Positions 17,606-26,565 of a DNA stretch of 64,000 nucleotides are shown here, piece after piece; positions within the stretch are counted from its first letter, which is position 1; every line of letters begins with the position of its first letter. This DNA comes from Planctomycetaceae bacterium (GTDB lineage Bacteria; Planctomycetota; Planctomycetia; Pirellulales; Pirellulaceae): contig JACKHM010000003.1 in assembly GCA_020638995.1 (NCBI GenBank), positions 124,001 through 188,000 on the forward strand, given 5' to 3'. Made by a program: the position numbers and the translations under genes. Under the pieces are notes generated by a model that saw only the letters and a program-made list of their open reading frames with translations, was not told where the DNA came from and did no database searches.

Positions 17606-18236
17606 AAACGGACATTCCACAAACGACGGTGTGAAACGGTCGTCGGTGATCGAGGCCGCGCGCGGATACCTTGCTCGCGGTTGGGCGCCGGTTCCGATCC
17701 CACCGATGATGAAGAAGCCAATCCTCAAGGGTTGGACATCGCTCAGATTGCAGGAAGGCGACTTAACAAAACGCTTCCGAAACAGTGCCAACATCGGACT
17801 GATCCTCGGTGAGGCAAGCGGCTGGCTCGTCGATGTCGATTTGGACTGCGACGAAGCGATTGAACTCGCGGACCAGTACCTGCCGCCAACGCCAGCCATT
17901 ACAGGACGCCCGAACGCTCCCAGATCGCATCGATGGTACATCGCGAAAGGAGCCAGCACCGAACAGCACAAAGACCCGCGGACGAATGACATGATCGTCG
18001 AGTTGCGATCGACTGGTGGTCAGACGGTCGTCGGGCCCAGTATTCACCCTGATGATGGCGACGTTTACGAGATCCTCGACGGCGAGCCGGCCACAGTCCC
18101 TGAACCGATGTTAGCCGCATGTGTCGCGGCGCTCGCGAAAGCGATCGTCAAACTGCGTTACGGCGTATCACCTCCCTGTGCACGTAAGGTCAAAAAAGTC
18201 GAACGACCATATTGCTCTTTGAAAACCTGTGATTGA
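17595..18236 (+). CDS. Prim-Pol (AEP-fold) domain protein, probably truncated
   Basis: A 213-residue protein beginning at TTG 17595 (overlapping the previous gene), or at GTG 17631. It carries the bifunctional primase/polymerase N-terminal domain: ARGWAPVPIP, the catalytic Asp pair in LVDVDLD (Asp80, Asp82), SHRWYI, and VGPSIHPDDGDVYEIL. In related phage and plasmid proteins this domain is followed by a helicase or PriCT part. Here only about 30 residues of unlike, basic sequence follow before the stop, so the gene is probably cut short near 18160-18240. It would prime or copy element DNA. Confidence 0.8.
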   Translation: MERENGHSTNDGVKRSSVIEAARGYLARGWAPVPIPPMMKKPILKGWTSLRLQEGDLTKRFRNSANIGLILGEASGWLVDVDLDCDEAIELADQYLPPTPAITGRPNAPRSHRWYIAKGASTEQHKDPRTNDMIVELRSTGGQTVVGPSIHPDDGDVYEILDGEPATVPEPMLAACVAALAKAIVKLRYGVSPPCARKVKKVERPYCSLKTCD

Positions 18237-18340
18237 CAATCGCTCGTGGCCAAAATCTCGGTCGAGATTGGTGGCTTCACCCGCGAGGCGATTAGGTCGT
18301 CGCGGAATTGGTCCGGGCAGCGCAGACCGGTTTCGCACAA

Positions 18341-18520
18341 CTTCGAACTTTCGACCCGCTGGTTAACACATTCCGTGTTAAACCGAGAACGCAGAGTTCG
18401 TGCTGGTTGGCTTCGGATCGGCAGGCACCGAAAGCAACGTCAAATCGCCAAGTCTCGATGGCTCAATGACTTCCGAGTTGAGAAAAACAGAGAATGGTTA
18501 TGAAGAGGGTTGGTTTCGGG
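18341..18520 (+). repeat. Direct repeat copy 2 (about 180 bp)
   Basis: This is the partner of 15382-15561, with the same palindrome TTAACAC-attcc-GTGTTAA at 18363-18381. In the frame starting at 18400, only 4 of 12 differing codons are synonymous, so neither copy shows strong protein-level constraint. Copy 2 runs straight into the integrase catalytic domain. Confidence 0.85.
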
Positions 18521-18972
18521 GAGATGGCTGGAAACCGAAATCAGGTGATCAACGCGCAATCCCTATGACCGACCGCTTGTACGCGATGCTGTCGGCGTTA
18601 ACGAAGTGCGGTCGTTGGGTATTCACGGCTCGTGTCACACCACGTCATCCAGAAGTTGGTCGCCAAATCTCCGAACGACGTTTGCTGAAATATCTGAAAC
18701 GCGTTCTCAAGCGACTCGGTTACGTCGGACATCTTCACACGTTTCGGCACAGCTTTATCAGTTTCGCCGCGAACACGGGCGTACCCGAACGGCTTCTTCG
18801 GCAGTGGATCAGGCACGCCGACCGTGAAATTCTAGACTGGTACTATCACTTAGCGGACCGCGAGTCCAAGGAGGCCATGCAACGACTTTCGAAGGCATCG
18901 AAGCCTTCACAGCCGACGGATGATTCGGATTTGAATTCAGCACAAAATCAGCACAATCCCGAGGAGGATTAA
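18400..18972 (+). pseudogene. Tyrosine recombinase/integrase, N-terminally truncated
   Basis: A 190-residue frame from GTG 18400. The first 40 residues come from the 180-bp repeat and do not look like an integrase. From about residue 42 the catalytic domain is clear: WKPKSGDQRAIPMTD (beta-hairpin Lys), HLHTFRHSFISFAANTG (HxxR box), WIRHADREILDWYYHL (second His and nucleophile Tyr). The N-terminal arm and core-binding domains and the first catalytic Arg are missing, so it is presumably inactive. It ends about 60 bases from the 3' end of the tRNA-Ser, the usual position of an island integrase. Confidence 0.85.
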
Positions 18973-19032
18973 AATGGTCAGAGCGCAAAGTAAAAGCCAT
19001 CAACTAGTTAAGAAGATGGCTTTACGTCCAAG

Positions 19033-19114
19033 CGGAGGGCAAGGGATTCGAACCCTCAACCCCTTGCGGGGCACCTGTACTCCAAACAGGCCGCTAGCCA
19101 TTCGCATACCCTCC
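19033..19114 (-). tRNA. tRNA-Ser (anticodon GGA)
   Basis: On the minus strand the 5' end is GGAGGGT and the 3' end GCCCTCC plus discriminator G, giving a seven-pair acceptor stem with one wobble. The anticodon arm CCTGT-TTGGAGT-ACAGG places GGA at positions 34-36. A long variable arm (CCCC-GCAA-GGGG) and a T-arm with GGGTTCGAATCCC fit a class II serine tRNA. CCA is not encoded. Its 3' end faces the mobile-element remnants. Confidence 0.93.
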
Positions 19115-19308
19115 GAATTGTCGAGTATTTTAGCGGCTTGCCGCTCGCGTGGAAAGGCGAAGCGGATGCCTTCCTCAATCACCCGCTCTGCGAAAACAGT
19201 CGGGATCTCTCTCCTATCGGATCAGGAGCAAAATGCGAGAATGCCAATCCACGATAGTTACACCCTACATCAGCTATCAGTCGCTCGAACAAGAAATGTC
19301 TCCAGATC

Positions 19309-20112
19309 ATGCGTGAGTTGAAAACGGCAGGAATTGCGGCACGTGCTGGCGGCGAAGTGTTGGCGAGATACTTCAAGACAGGTGTTATTGCAAAGCACAA
19401 GAACGACGAAGAAACGTACAACTTGGTCTCGGTCGCGGATGTCGAGGCGGAGCAGGCCATCGTCGAAGTGATTAAGCGAGAATTTCCAGACCATGCCGTA
19501 CTTGGTGAAGAATCGCATCATGACGACGTCAAGTCAGAACATCTATGGGTCGTTGACCCGCTCGATGGCACAACCAACTTCGTTCATGGAATACCACATT
19601 ACGCGGTGTCCATCGCTTACTATCATCAAGGCAGACCGGCCGTCGGTGTGATCTTCAATCCAAGCCGGGACGACTGGTATGAAGCGACGGCTGGAGGTGG
19701 CGCGTTTCATAACGGCCAGAGAGCCAGTGTTTGCAATTCCAAAACGCTGGACAACGTGCTCGTTGGCGTTGGGTTTTACTACGACCGCGGCGAGATGATG
19801 GAGGCGACGCTGGCCGCTGTCGGTGACCTATTCCGTGAACAGATTCATGGGATTCGACGCTTTGGTACGGCAGCTTTGGATCTCGTGCAAGTTGGGTGCG
19901 GTTTGTTTGGTGCCTACTTCGAATATCAGCTTTCACCTTGGGACTTTGCGGCGGGAGCATTGTTTGTGGAAGAAGCCGGAGGTCAGGTAACCACCTCCGA
20001 AGGGCGGTTGTTGCCGCTGCGAAAGACGGATCTGTTAGCCTCGAATAGGATCCTTCATGACCGAGTACAGAGCATTATTGGGCCACATCTTCCCCTGTCG
20101 ATGAGGAGCTAG
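19309..20112 (+). CDS. Inositol monophosphatase family protein
   Basis: A 267-residue protein of usual length for the family. Metal-binding and catalytic motifs are present in order: VLGEES (Glu67-Glu68), DPLDGTTNFVHG (Asp83, Asp86), a GTAALDL segment, and SPWDFAAGALFVEEAGG. Such enzymes are Mg-dependent, Li-sensitive phosphatases of myo-inositol-1-phosphate or related sugar or nucleotide phosphates. It stands alone between the tRNA-Ser and a histidine kinase. A short out-of-frame ATG at 19296 opens a six-codon frame that overlaps the start. Exact substrate cannot be assigned. Confidence 0.92.
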   Translation: MRELKTAGIAARAGGEVLARYFKTGVIAKHKNDEETYNLVSVADVEAEQAIVEVIKREFPDHAVLGEESHHDDVKSEHLWVVDPLDGTTNFVHGIPHYAVSIAYYHQGRPAVGVIFNPSRDDWYEATAGGGAFHNGQRASVCNSKTLDNVLVGVGFYYDRGEMMEATLAAVGDLFREQIHGIRRFGTAALDLVQVGCGLFGAYFEYQLSPWDFAAGALFVEEAGGQVTTSEGRLLPLRKTDLLASNRILHDRVQSIIGPHLPLSMRS

Positions 20113-20306
20113 ATCGAGTCTCCAGCAGGAACAATCGATAAGGTCCTCACAACTGGCGCGTCATGCACCTCCCTTCCCCGTACTAAAGGGGCATTCAGTA
20201 AATCGTGGCGTACGATTATGGAGAACGAATCCACTGCAGGAGGTAGTCTCCTGGGGGGTGGCAAGGGATTCTGTGGCCACGACTAAAAGACATCACGGTC
20301 GCGATT

Positions 20307-22649
20307 ATGTTCCTGCGAAACAGATCCATTAGAACGAAGACAATGCTGCTGGCTTGTGGGTCAGCGGCGCTCGCTTTACTGTTGGCTTGTGTTGGATTCG
20401 CATGGCATAGCGTAGATACACTTTGCGATGCCAAAGGCCGCCAGCTGCGTGATCGGGCAGAAATCATCGCATTTCAAGCAGGCCCGGCGCTGGCCCTCCG
20501 AGATGCTGAACGAGGTCGTCAGTTACTCGAGTCGCTACAAGCCGATACCACCATGATCGAGGCCCGGCTCTATGGTAATGACCGCAAGACGCTCGCGACC
20601 TGGGGCGAGCAACAGTCGATTACCGCCCCGGTCTACTCAACAAAGGGTTATCGCTTTATTGGCTTTTCCGAGGTTGAGGCGGTCCGAAACGTAGTCGTTG
20701 GCTCCCAGCGTTTGGGGACTATCTATCTGCGGGCAAATACATCTGATCTTCAACAGCGTTTAGTCGACTTCGCATGGATCGTCGGTTATGTGTTTGTACT
20801 GGCCATGCTTGTTGTCGTACTATTTGCAACGCGACTCCAACGTGCGATATCGCGTCCGATCACCGAGTTGACGAAAGTCGCTCAAGAGATTTCCATCAAC
20901 GCCGATTACACAATTCGTGTTGACGGAACTGCACACGCGGAATTGAAAACCCTGCAAGATGCGTTCAATCACATGCTGGACCGCGTCCAGGCTAGTGAAG
21001 CCGCAATTCAACAGGCACAAAACGGCTTGGAAGACCGGGTCATCGCGCGCACGCAAGAGTTGTCCAAGGAGATTCGACGGCGCCAAGAAGCTCAGGTCGA
21101 ATTAGAAACGGCTAAGGAAGCTGCCGAAGCGGCGAATCGGGCAAAGACTGAATTTCTGGCCAATATGAGTCACGAAATTCGCACCCCATTGAATGGCATC
21201 ATGGGATTCACTGAAGTCCTCAAGAACGAGGAAACAGAGATCAGTTCAGAGGACCGTCAAGACTATCTCGCAACGATATATCGCAGTGGTGCACAGTTGG
21301 TCGAGTTGATCAACGACATTCTCGACGTTTCAAAGATCGAGGCAGGGCGATTTGAGCTCGACCGAGTTACGTGTTCACCTCAACAAATCATCACCGAAGT
21401 CGTTTCCGTCCTGCGAGTGCAGGCCAAAGAAAAAGGCCTTCAACTCGAATATAAACTCGCTTCTGAATTGCCAGAACTGATTCAGAGCGACCCGGGACGT
21501 CTCCGCCAGCTGTTGATGAATCTGGTTGGAAACGCCATCAAGTTCACTGCGGAAGGGACCATCCGCATCGTAGCGGGCATGATACCTTCCACGCCCGATC
21601 AATTGCAGATCGAGGTCTCAGACACCGGGATCGGAATCCCACGCGAGAAGCTGGAAGTGATCTTTGATCCTTTCAGTCAAGCAGATTCTTCCGTAACGCG
21701 ACGATTCGGCGGAACGGGCCTGGGATTGGCAATTAGCCGCAAAATCACCGAAGCGTTAGGCGGTCGACTAACCGTCCAAAGTGAAGTCGGTGTGGGCAGC
21801 GTATTTCGCGCTACCATCGATACAGGCTCGGTTATCGGCCAAGCGTTGATCAGGACACCCGACAACTCAGTGCCTGCGAGCGCGAGTGGCCACCAGTCGA
21901 ACATCCGATTCCCCGGCAATCGAATTTTGATTGTTGATGACGGCGAGACCAATCGAAAGCTGATCCAACTGGTTTTACGACGGGCGGGCGCCGAAGTCTC
22001 GACCGCGTCGGATGGTTTACAGGCAATTCATATCACCGAAGAAAAGAAGCCGGAGTTAATCTTGATGGATATGCAGATGCCTGTGATGGACGGTTACTCG
22101 GCAACCCGTGAACTACGATCGAAAGGCTTTAAAAGGCCAATCATTGCACTGACAGCGCACGCGATGAAGGGTGACGAAGAAAAGTGCTTGCAAGCCGGCT
22201 GCTCAGGTTACCTTACGAAGCCTGTCGATTCGCCGCAACTTTTGGAAATCATCGCGCGCGAACTAAATGCAATCGACGGCGGTACCGTAGTCGCTCCACC
22301 TGTCGAGTCGAGTTATTCGGACGCTTCTGACACGGATGCTATCTATTCAACTTTGCCGATGGACGACGATGAATTCCGTGAAATTGTTGTTGACTTCGTT
22401 GACCGTATGCGGGACAAGCTATTGGAGATGCGTTCGGTCCAATCCGGCAATTCTTTCCAACGACTGGCTCAACTAGCACACTGGCTCAAAGGAACCGGTG
22501 GCACCGCCGGCTTTGCTCCGCTGTTGATCGCGGCCGGAAAGCTGGAAGGCGCAGCACTGGCGGGCAATAGCGCCGAATGCAGTCGGCATCTATCCGAGAT
22601 TGAACAAATCGCAGAGCGAATTGTAGTGCCGCGGTCGGCAGTCCGTTAG
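20307..22649 (+). CDS. Hybrid sensor histidine kinase (HAMP, HisKA, HATPase, REC, Hpt)
   Basis: A 780-residue membrane kinase. Order: TM1 (about 11-32), a periplasmic sensor of about 115 residues, TM2 (about 155-175), HAMP, coiled coil, and HisKA with NMSHEIRTPLNG (His289). Next is the ATPase domain with N-box LRQLLMNLVGNAIKF, G1 DTGIGIP and G2 GGTGLGLAIS. A receiver follows with DD near the start, phospho-acceptor LILMDMQMPVMDG (Asp588) and LTKPVDS. The C-terminal Hpt domain has HWLKGTGG (His725). The layout is BarA/GacS-like, an internal phosphorelay that would pass phosphate to a separate response regulator, not present nearby. Signal unknown. Confidence 0.94.
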   Translation: MFLRNRSIRTKTMLLACGSAALALLLACVGFAWHSVDTLCDAKGRQLRDRAEIIAFQAGPALALRDAERGRQLLESLQADTTMIEARLYGNDRKTLATWGEQQSITAPVYSTKGYRFIGFSEVEAVRNVVVGSQRLGTIYLRANTSDLQQRLVDFAWIVGYVFVLAMLVVVLFATRLQRAISRPITELTKVAQEISINADYTIRVDGTAHAELKTLQDAFNHMLDRVQASEAAIQQAQNGLEDRVIARTQELSKEIRRRQEAQVELETAKEAAEAANRAKTEFLANMSHEIRTPLNGIMGFTEVLKNEETEISSEDRQDYLATIYRSGAQLVELINDILDVSKIEAGRFELDRVTCSPQQIITEVVSVLRVQAKEKGLQLEYKLASELPELIQSDPGRLRQLLMNLVGNAIKFTAEGTIRIVAGMIPSTPDQLQIEVSDTGIGIPREKLEVIFDPFSQADSSVTRRFGGTGLGLAISRKITEALGGRLTVQSEVGVGSVFRATIDTGSVIGQALIRTPDNSVPASASGHQSNIRFPGNRILIVDDGETNRKLIQLVLRRAGAEVSTASDGLQAIHITEEKKPELILMDMQMPVMDGYSATRELRSKGFKRPIIALTAHAMKGDEEKCLQAGCSGYLTKPVDSPQLLEIIARELNAIDGGTVVAPPVESSYSDASDTDAIYSTLPMDDDEFREIVVDFVDRMRDKLLEMRSVQSGNSFQRLAQLAHWLKGTGGTAGFAPLLIAAGKLEGAALAGNSAECSRHLSEIEQIAERIVVPRSAVR

Positions 22650-22686
22650 TTGTCACATTAGTGTCACGGATGGAGGGCAAAACATT

Positions 22687-24426
22687 TCAGTCCCACCACC
22701 AGACGCTGGTATTTGGAGGCGTTGAAGCTAAACGGTCTCCTTGTAACTGACCATACGTATCTCGTCGAATCGGTTGCTGCTTGAGCAAGCTGCCCGTGTC
22801 GACTGAAACTCCGCCGCTGACGCCAACCACGATGTGTTTGCGGTTAATGATGCGGTGGTTCATGACGGTTTCAACTGTTTTTGGGACCGCGCCGAGCCGG
22901 ATTCGAAATCGTGAATCGTCAAGCAAGTGAGCCATCTCCCATCCGATTTGGCTCGGCAGGTCTTGGGACTTGAGAATGGCGGCAACCAAGGCTACATCAA
23001 ACACGTTTCGCAACTCCGCATAAATCGTATATTTGCGGGCCAGTGCTTCGAAGTGTTTCGTAAAGCTTTGGGCAAATTGGCTGTTCAAGGCATCTGACTC
23101 GCCGGTATGAATGCGTTCGCCGCGTTCGGTGAGCAGTTCGTTTTCACTCAGTACTTTGGCACCCGGCCCTGCAATTGTAAATGCGTCAGCCGACTCCGTC
23201 GCTAAAACACTGTCGTAGTTTAGCGTGAACCACCATCGCAAAACGGACATTGGCGGCGGCGATCCGCCGTCGGTTACCTCGATGCTATCCAAATAGCTGG
23301 TCACGCCCAAAGTCCCCGGCTCCAGCCCCATCCCGACAAGCTTCATGCGGTAGTCAGCCTCGACCAAGACTTGAGCGGTTCGCGTCCGCGGGTCGATACC
23401 AAATACGGAAATGTCCTGTCGACCTAGTCGCTCACGCAGACCTTTCAGCCAGCGGTCGCGTTGATGCGGCTTCAAGGAGATTTTCGCGGACTCGGCTAAG
23501 TAACCCTGGACGCTCGCTAAGTTGTCTCTAGTCGGAGTGATGGCGCAACCGAATCGTCCTCCGTCTCTGTATGCGTTACGCAGTGCAATGACGAAGTCCT
23601 CGATCTGCAAGATTGGGCTACCGTCAGCGGTGCTGATCGACCGTCCTTCAACATCGCTTGTCCAATCGCCGGCTGGTCCGGCAATCACAATGTCGCGGCT
23701 TTCTGGGTAGACAAAGACGTGGCTGATCCGACGCAGGCCAGCTAGGTTCATTACGGAGGCATCGGGTTTGTGACCTGACGCCCAAGTTGATTGCAGCTCG
23801 CATTCGAGTTTCGTAAGCGAGACCTTTCGAAGTGCCGAAGGGGAGCGAATATCCGTTGGCTCCGAACGTGACTTTGCTTTCTCACGAGTTGCGGCCAACG
23901 AGCCCTTCATAGCGGCGTCGATGGATACGCGTTTCACGAGTCCGCTGGCATCCACGAACACTCCGGTGGGAAACGGTTCCACAGCACCAGGCCCGCCTAC
24001 GGTGTCCCAACTATCAGGCGAAACTGTCGACTCGATGAGGGTGATAAGCGTGTCGAAGTCTGCTAGTGCAGCTCCACCTCGCGAAGCCGTCCCACCGAGC
24101 GGCGATTGCATCAAATCATTAAAGGCAGCGGCGCGCTCACTCTCGCTTTCGATCGATGACGCGCTGCCGAGCGATGCGCGGAACATGCCGGAGGCCACTT
24201 GGGCAGCAACAATTAGCCTTGTTAATTCATCCCGTTGCTGGAGCGTGTTCGCGGTGGTGGCAACATCCGCAGCGAGCCCAAATTCGCCGGCGTCGAGATG
24301 CGATCGAACCGCATCCGACACGTTGACATCTTGCGCGTTGCACGCCAATCCGAATAAACCGGAACACAAGATCAACACGACTGCAGCAAGTGCGCAAATC
24401 GCCCGACGCGATGACATTGAAAACAT
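22687..24426 (-). CDS. Exported DUF1598-type protein
   Basis: A 579-residue protein. ATG 24426 is chosen: GAGGAGG lies six bases upstream and a signal peptide follows (hydrophobic core about residues 12-27). The central part (about 360-450), with GVTSYLDSIEV and RWWFTLNYDSVLAT, is the pattern of DUF1598, a planctomycete-specific exported family. A Ser/Thr-rich middle and a C-terminal QIGWEMAHLLDD segment complete it. It is convergent with the histidine kinase, 37 bases apart. Function unknown; the two-strand gap has no obvious strong terminator. Confidence 0.8.
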   Translation of the reverse strand: MFSMSSRRAICALAAVVLILCSGLFGLACNAQDVNVSDAVRSHLDAGEFGLAADVATTANTLQQRDELTRLIVAAQVASGMFRASLGSASSIESESERAAAFNDLMQSPLGGTASRGGAALADFDTLITLIESTVSPDSWDTVGGPGAVEPFPTGVFVDASGLVKRVSIDAAMKGSLAATREKAKSRSEPTDIRSPSALRKVSLTKLECELQSTWASGHKPDASVMNLAGLRRISHVFVYPESRDIVIAGPAGDWTSDVEGRSISTADGSPILQIEDFVIALRNAYRDGGRFGCAITPTRDNLASVQGYLAESAKISLKPHQRDRWLKGLRERLGRQDISVFGIDPRTRTAQVLVEADYRMKLVGMGLEPGTLGVTSYLDSIEVTDGGSPPPMSVLRWWFTLNYDSVLATESADAFTIAGPGAKVLSENELLTERGERIHTGESDALNSQFAQSFTKHFEALARKYTIYAELRNVFDVALVAAILKSQDLPSQIGWEMAHLLDDSRFRIRLGAVPKTVETVMNHRIINRKHIVVGVSGGVSVDTGSLLKQQPIRRDTYGQLQGDRLASTPPNTSVWWWD

Positions 24427-24668
24427 TGAATGCCTCCTCGACCGCCGCGCGGTCACCGAGACTAAATCCCCTGATCCAGCCCCAGCGTCGCACATCTGGA
24501 CCGCTTTGGCAAGCGATTTTCGGGCTGAGGGTGACTGCCTAGATTGAGAGCACTATTTGACACCTTCCTAATTGCCTTTCCCTGTGCCTTCTCGGTCACC
24601 GAAATGGAGGCTAGACTGGTGAGTTTGAATTCTTACGAAATCGTTTAGCAGATACGAGCGAGAGCCCT

Positions 24669-25529
24669 ATGAAGCTCGCCTTTAGCAGCAATGCCTACAT
24701 GCACTTCTCGATCGAGGACACCATCCGCAAGATCGGGGAGCTCGGTTACACCGGAATCGAGATTTTGGCCGACGTTCCTCACGCTTGGCCCTCCTTTTTA
24801 CTCGAAGAACGCAAACAGTCTATTCGGGATCACTTGGCCAAGTACAACTTGCAAATTGCCAATATCAATGCCTTCATGATGAATGCCGTCAATGACCCAC
24901 GCCAGCCCTATTGGCACCCAGGTTGGACGGATCCCGATCCGCACTACCGTGCAATTCGACGCGAACATACCAAGCGTTCGTTGCAACTGGCAAAAGAGAT
25001 CGGCGCTCCGAATGTCACAACCGAGCCCGGTGGCCTGCTCACTGCGGAGCAAACTTGGGAAGATGCAGCTGATGTTTTTTATGACGAGATTATGCCATGT
25101 ATTGACGTAGCCGAAGAGTTGGAAGTCTTGCTGCTGATCGAGCCAGAACCCGAGTTGATGATCGAAAAGTTCGATCAGTATCTTGAATTTGTCAGTCGAA
25201 TTGAATCGCCATGGGTCGGATTGAACTTCGACGTCGGACATGCTTACTGCGTGAGCGAAGATCCTCAGAATTGGGTGGCAAAGATGGCACCTTACACCAA
25301 GCACTACCACTTCGAGGACATTGCTTCGACGCGCGTTCACAAGCATTTGATCCCTGGGCACGGGGCGATTGACTTCAAGGCAACGCTGCAAGCGATCGAG
25401 AAGACGGGCTACGATGGCTGGATCACAGTCGAGCTATATCCATACATCGACAATCCCGACGACGCAGCTCGCGAAGCACGCGAGTATCTAACGAAGGCAA
25501 TGCAAGACTCGGGAATCACAATCGAATAG
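24669..25529 (+). CDS. Sugar phosphate isomerase/epimerase-like TIM-barrel protein
   Basis: A 286-residue AP-endonuclease-2 superfamily TIM barrel. It starts at ATG 24669 after a GAGAG stretch. Motifs: MKLAFSSNAYMHF, GYTGIEILADVPHAWP, LLLIEPEPEL (metal-binding Glu), GLNFDVGHAYC (Asp/His), YHFEDIASTRVHKHLIPG and WITVELYPY. Conserved Glu, Asp, His and Glu residues fit a divalent-metal site. With the UbiA gene and a second TIM barrel downstream it resembles a partial ebo cluster (EboC/EboE-like). The true substrate is unknown; it may process a sugar- or polyol-linked precursor. Confidence 0.85.
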   Translation: MKLAFSSNAYMHFSIEDTIRKIGELGYTGIEILADVPHAWPSFLLEERKQSIRDHLAKYNLQIANINAFMMNAVNDPRQPYWHPGWTDPDPHYRAIRREHTKRSLQLAKEIGAPNVTTEPGGLLTAEQTWEDAADVFYDEIMPCIDVAEELEVLLLIEPEPELMIEKFDQYLEFVSRIESPWVGLNFDVGHAYCVSEDPQNWVAKMAPYTKHYHFEDIASTRVHKHLIPGHGAIDFKATLQAIEKTGYDGWITVELYPYIDNPDDAAREAREYLTKAMQDSGITIE

Positions 25530-25565
25530 CAGTGCTTCGAAATAGCTTGGTCGAGTAGCAACGCG

Positions 25566-26549
25566 ATGAGCGACGAGAACGTAGTGAGATCGACGGCTTC
25601 GTCGAGGCTTCTTGCCTATCTTCAGCTATTCCGCGCACCGAACGTCTTCACGGCCATTGCCGACGTTGCGATGGGGTTCGTGTTTGTTGCAGGTTCGTTC
25701 GAGCCGGCTGCGAGTTTACTTTGCTTGGTCATCGCATCTTGCTTGATGTACACCGCTGGTATGATCTTGAACGACGTGTATGACTTTGAGGTCGATCTAG
25801 CGGAGCGTCCATCGAGGCCCCTGCCCTCGGGCAGGATTTCACGAAGCCACGCACAGCTGCTCGGCTATGGGATGCTCATGTGCGGCGTGGCGTTGGCATC
25901 ATGCACGAGCTTGATCGAGACCGCACCTAGTTTAGTGCCCTGGCGAAGCGGTGCGGTCGCACTGCTGATTGCCGTCAGCGTGATCGCCTACGACGGAATA
26001 ATGAAGCAGACGCCGCTAGGCCCGTTTTTGATGGGTGCCTGCCGCTTCTTCAACGTGTTGCTCGGTATGAGTTTCGCTGCAACGGGTGAGGTCACACCGC
26101 TACATTTCGACATCACGCATCTTATCGTTGCGGGGGGCATCGGCGTTTATATTACCGGCGTGACTTGGTTCGCACGAACCGAGGCAAAGGAAAGTAATCG
26201 GCTGCTTCTTGCTTTAGGTGTTGTCCTGATGTCCAGCGGTGTCATGATGTTGGCGTTCTTTCCAAAGTTTGCACCCGTCGAGTTGGTTCAACGATTTCAT
26301 ATCGAGCCAACATTTGTCTGGCCCATGGCGATATTTTTGCTGACGGTCACGATCTTGCGTCGGTGTTTGACCACGATCGCAAATCCGGCTGCCAATCAAG
26401 TTCAAGCCGCCGTTAAACAGAGCATCCTGTCGCTGGTAGTTCTGGACGCCTCGGTGGCGCTGCTTGTGGCAGATTGGCCTTACGCCGTCGGTATCTTGCT
26501 CCTGTTGTTGCCGATGCTACTACTCGGTAAGTGGGTTTATTCGACTTAA
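25566..26549 (+). CDS. UbiA-family prenyltransferase (EboC-like)
   Basis: A 327-residue integral membrane protein with about eight or nine hydrophobic helices. The N-terminus YLQLFRAPNVFTAIADVAMGF is typical of the EboC-like branch of UbiA. The first Asp-rich motif is NDVYDFEVDLAERPSRPLPSG and the second is YDGIMKQTPLG followed by RFFNVLLGMS. The family transfers isoprenyl chains to aromatic or other acceptors in the cytoplasmic membrane. It sits 36 bases after one TIM-barrel gene and 16 bases before another, indicating one operon. Acceptor and prenyl donor cannot be read from sequence. Confidence 0.9.
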   Translation: MSDENVVRSTASSRLLAYLQLFRAPNVFTAIADVAMGFVFVAGSFEPAASLLCLVIASCLMYTAGMILNDVYDFEVDLAERPSRPLPSGRISRSHAQLLGYGMLMCGVALASCTSLIETAPSLVPWRSGAVALLIAVSVIAYDGIMKQTPLGPFLMGACRFFNVLLGMSFAATGEVTPLHFDITHLIVAGGIGVYITGVTWFARTEAKESNRLLLALGVVLMSSGVMMLAFFPKFAPVELVQRFHIEPTFVWPMAIFLLTVTILRRCLTTIANPAANQVQAAVKQSILSLVVLDASVALLVADWPYAVGILLLLLPMLLLGKWVYST

Positions 26550-26565
26550 GCGCTCGTTGATCGCG

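Larger units (their letters stand above)
15382..18972. mobile_element. Decayed integrative-element region beside tRNA-Ser
   Basis: The interval is bounded by a diverged direct repeat at its left edge and a truncated tyrosine recombinase at its right, about 60 bases from the 3' end of a tRNA-Ser. Between them lie phage-like genes (Cys-rich small protein, DUF5664, Prim-Pol) and a sigma/kinase pair whose kinase is cut off at the repeat. Integrases of this family commonly insert at tRNA 3' ends. Exact ends cannot be set: the sigma factor and kinase may be host genes, and I found no clear second copy of the tRNA 3' end. Confidence 0.55.

Noticed and set aside
17060..18236. A full 2-aminoadenine (Z-genome) pathway
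   Set aside because: Only the MazG-like and Prim-Pol genes are present; no PurZ or DatZ homologue is visible, so such a claim is unsupported.
18974..19321. Plus-strand open frame across the tRNA-Ser
   Set aside because: It is antisense to a well-supported tRNA and has no protein motif.
20160..20195. CCCC...GGGG stem after the inositol monophosphatase gene as terminator
   Set aside because: Only four pairs and no T-run; too weak to report.
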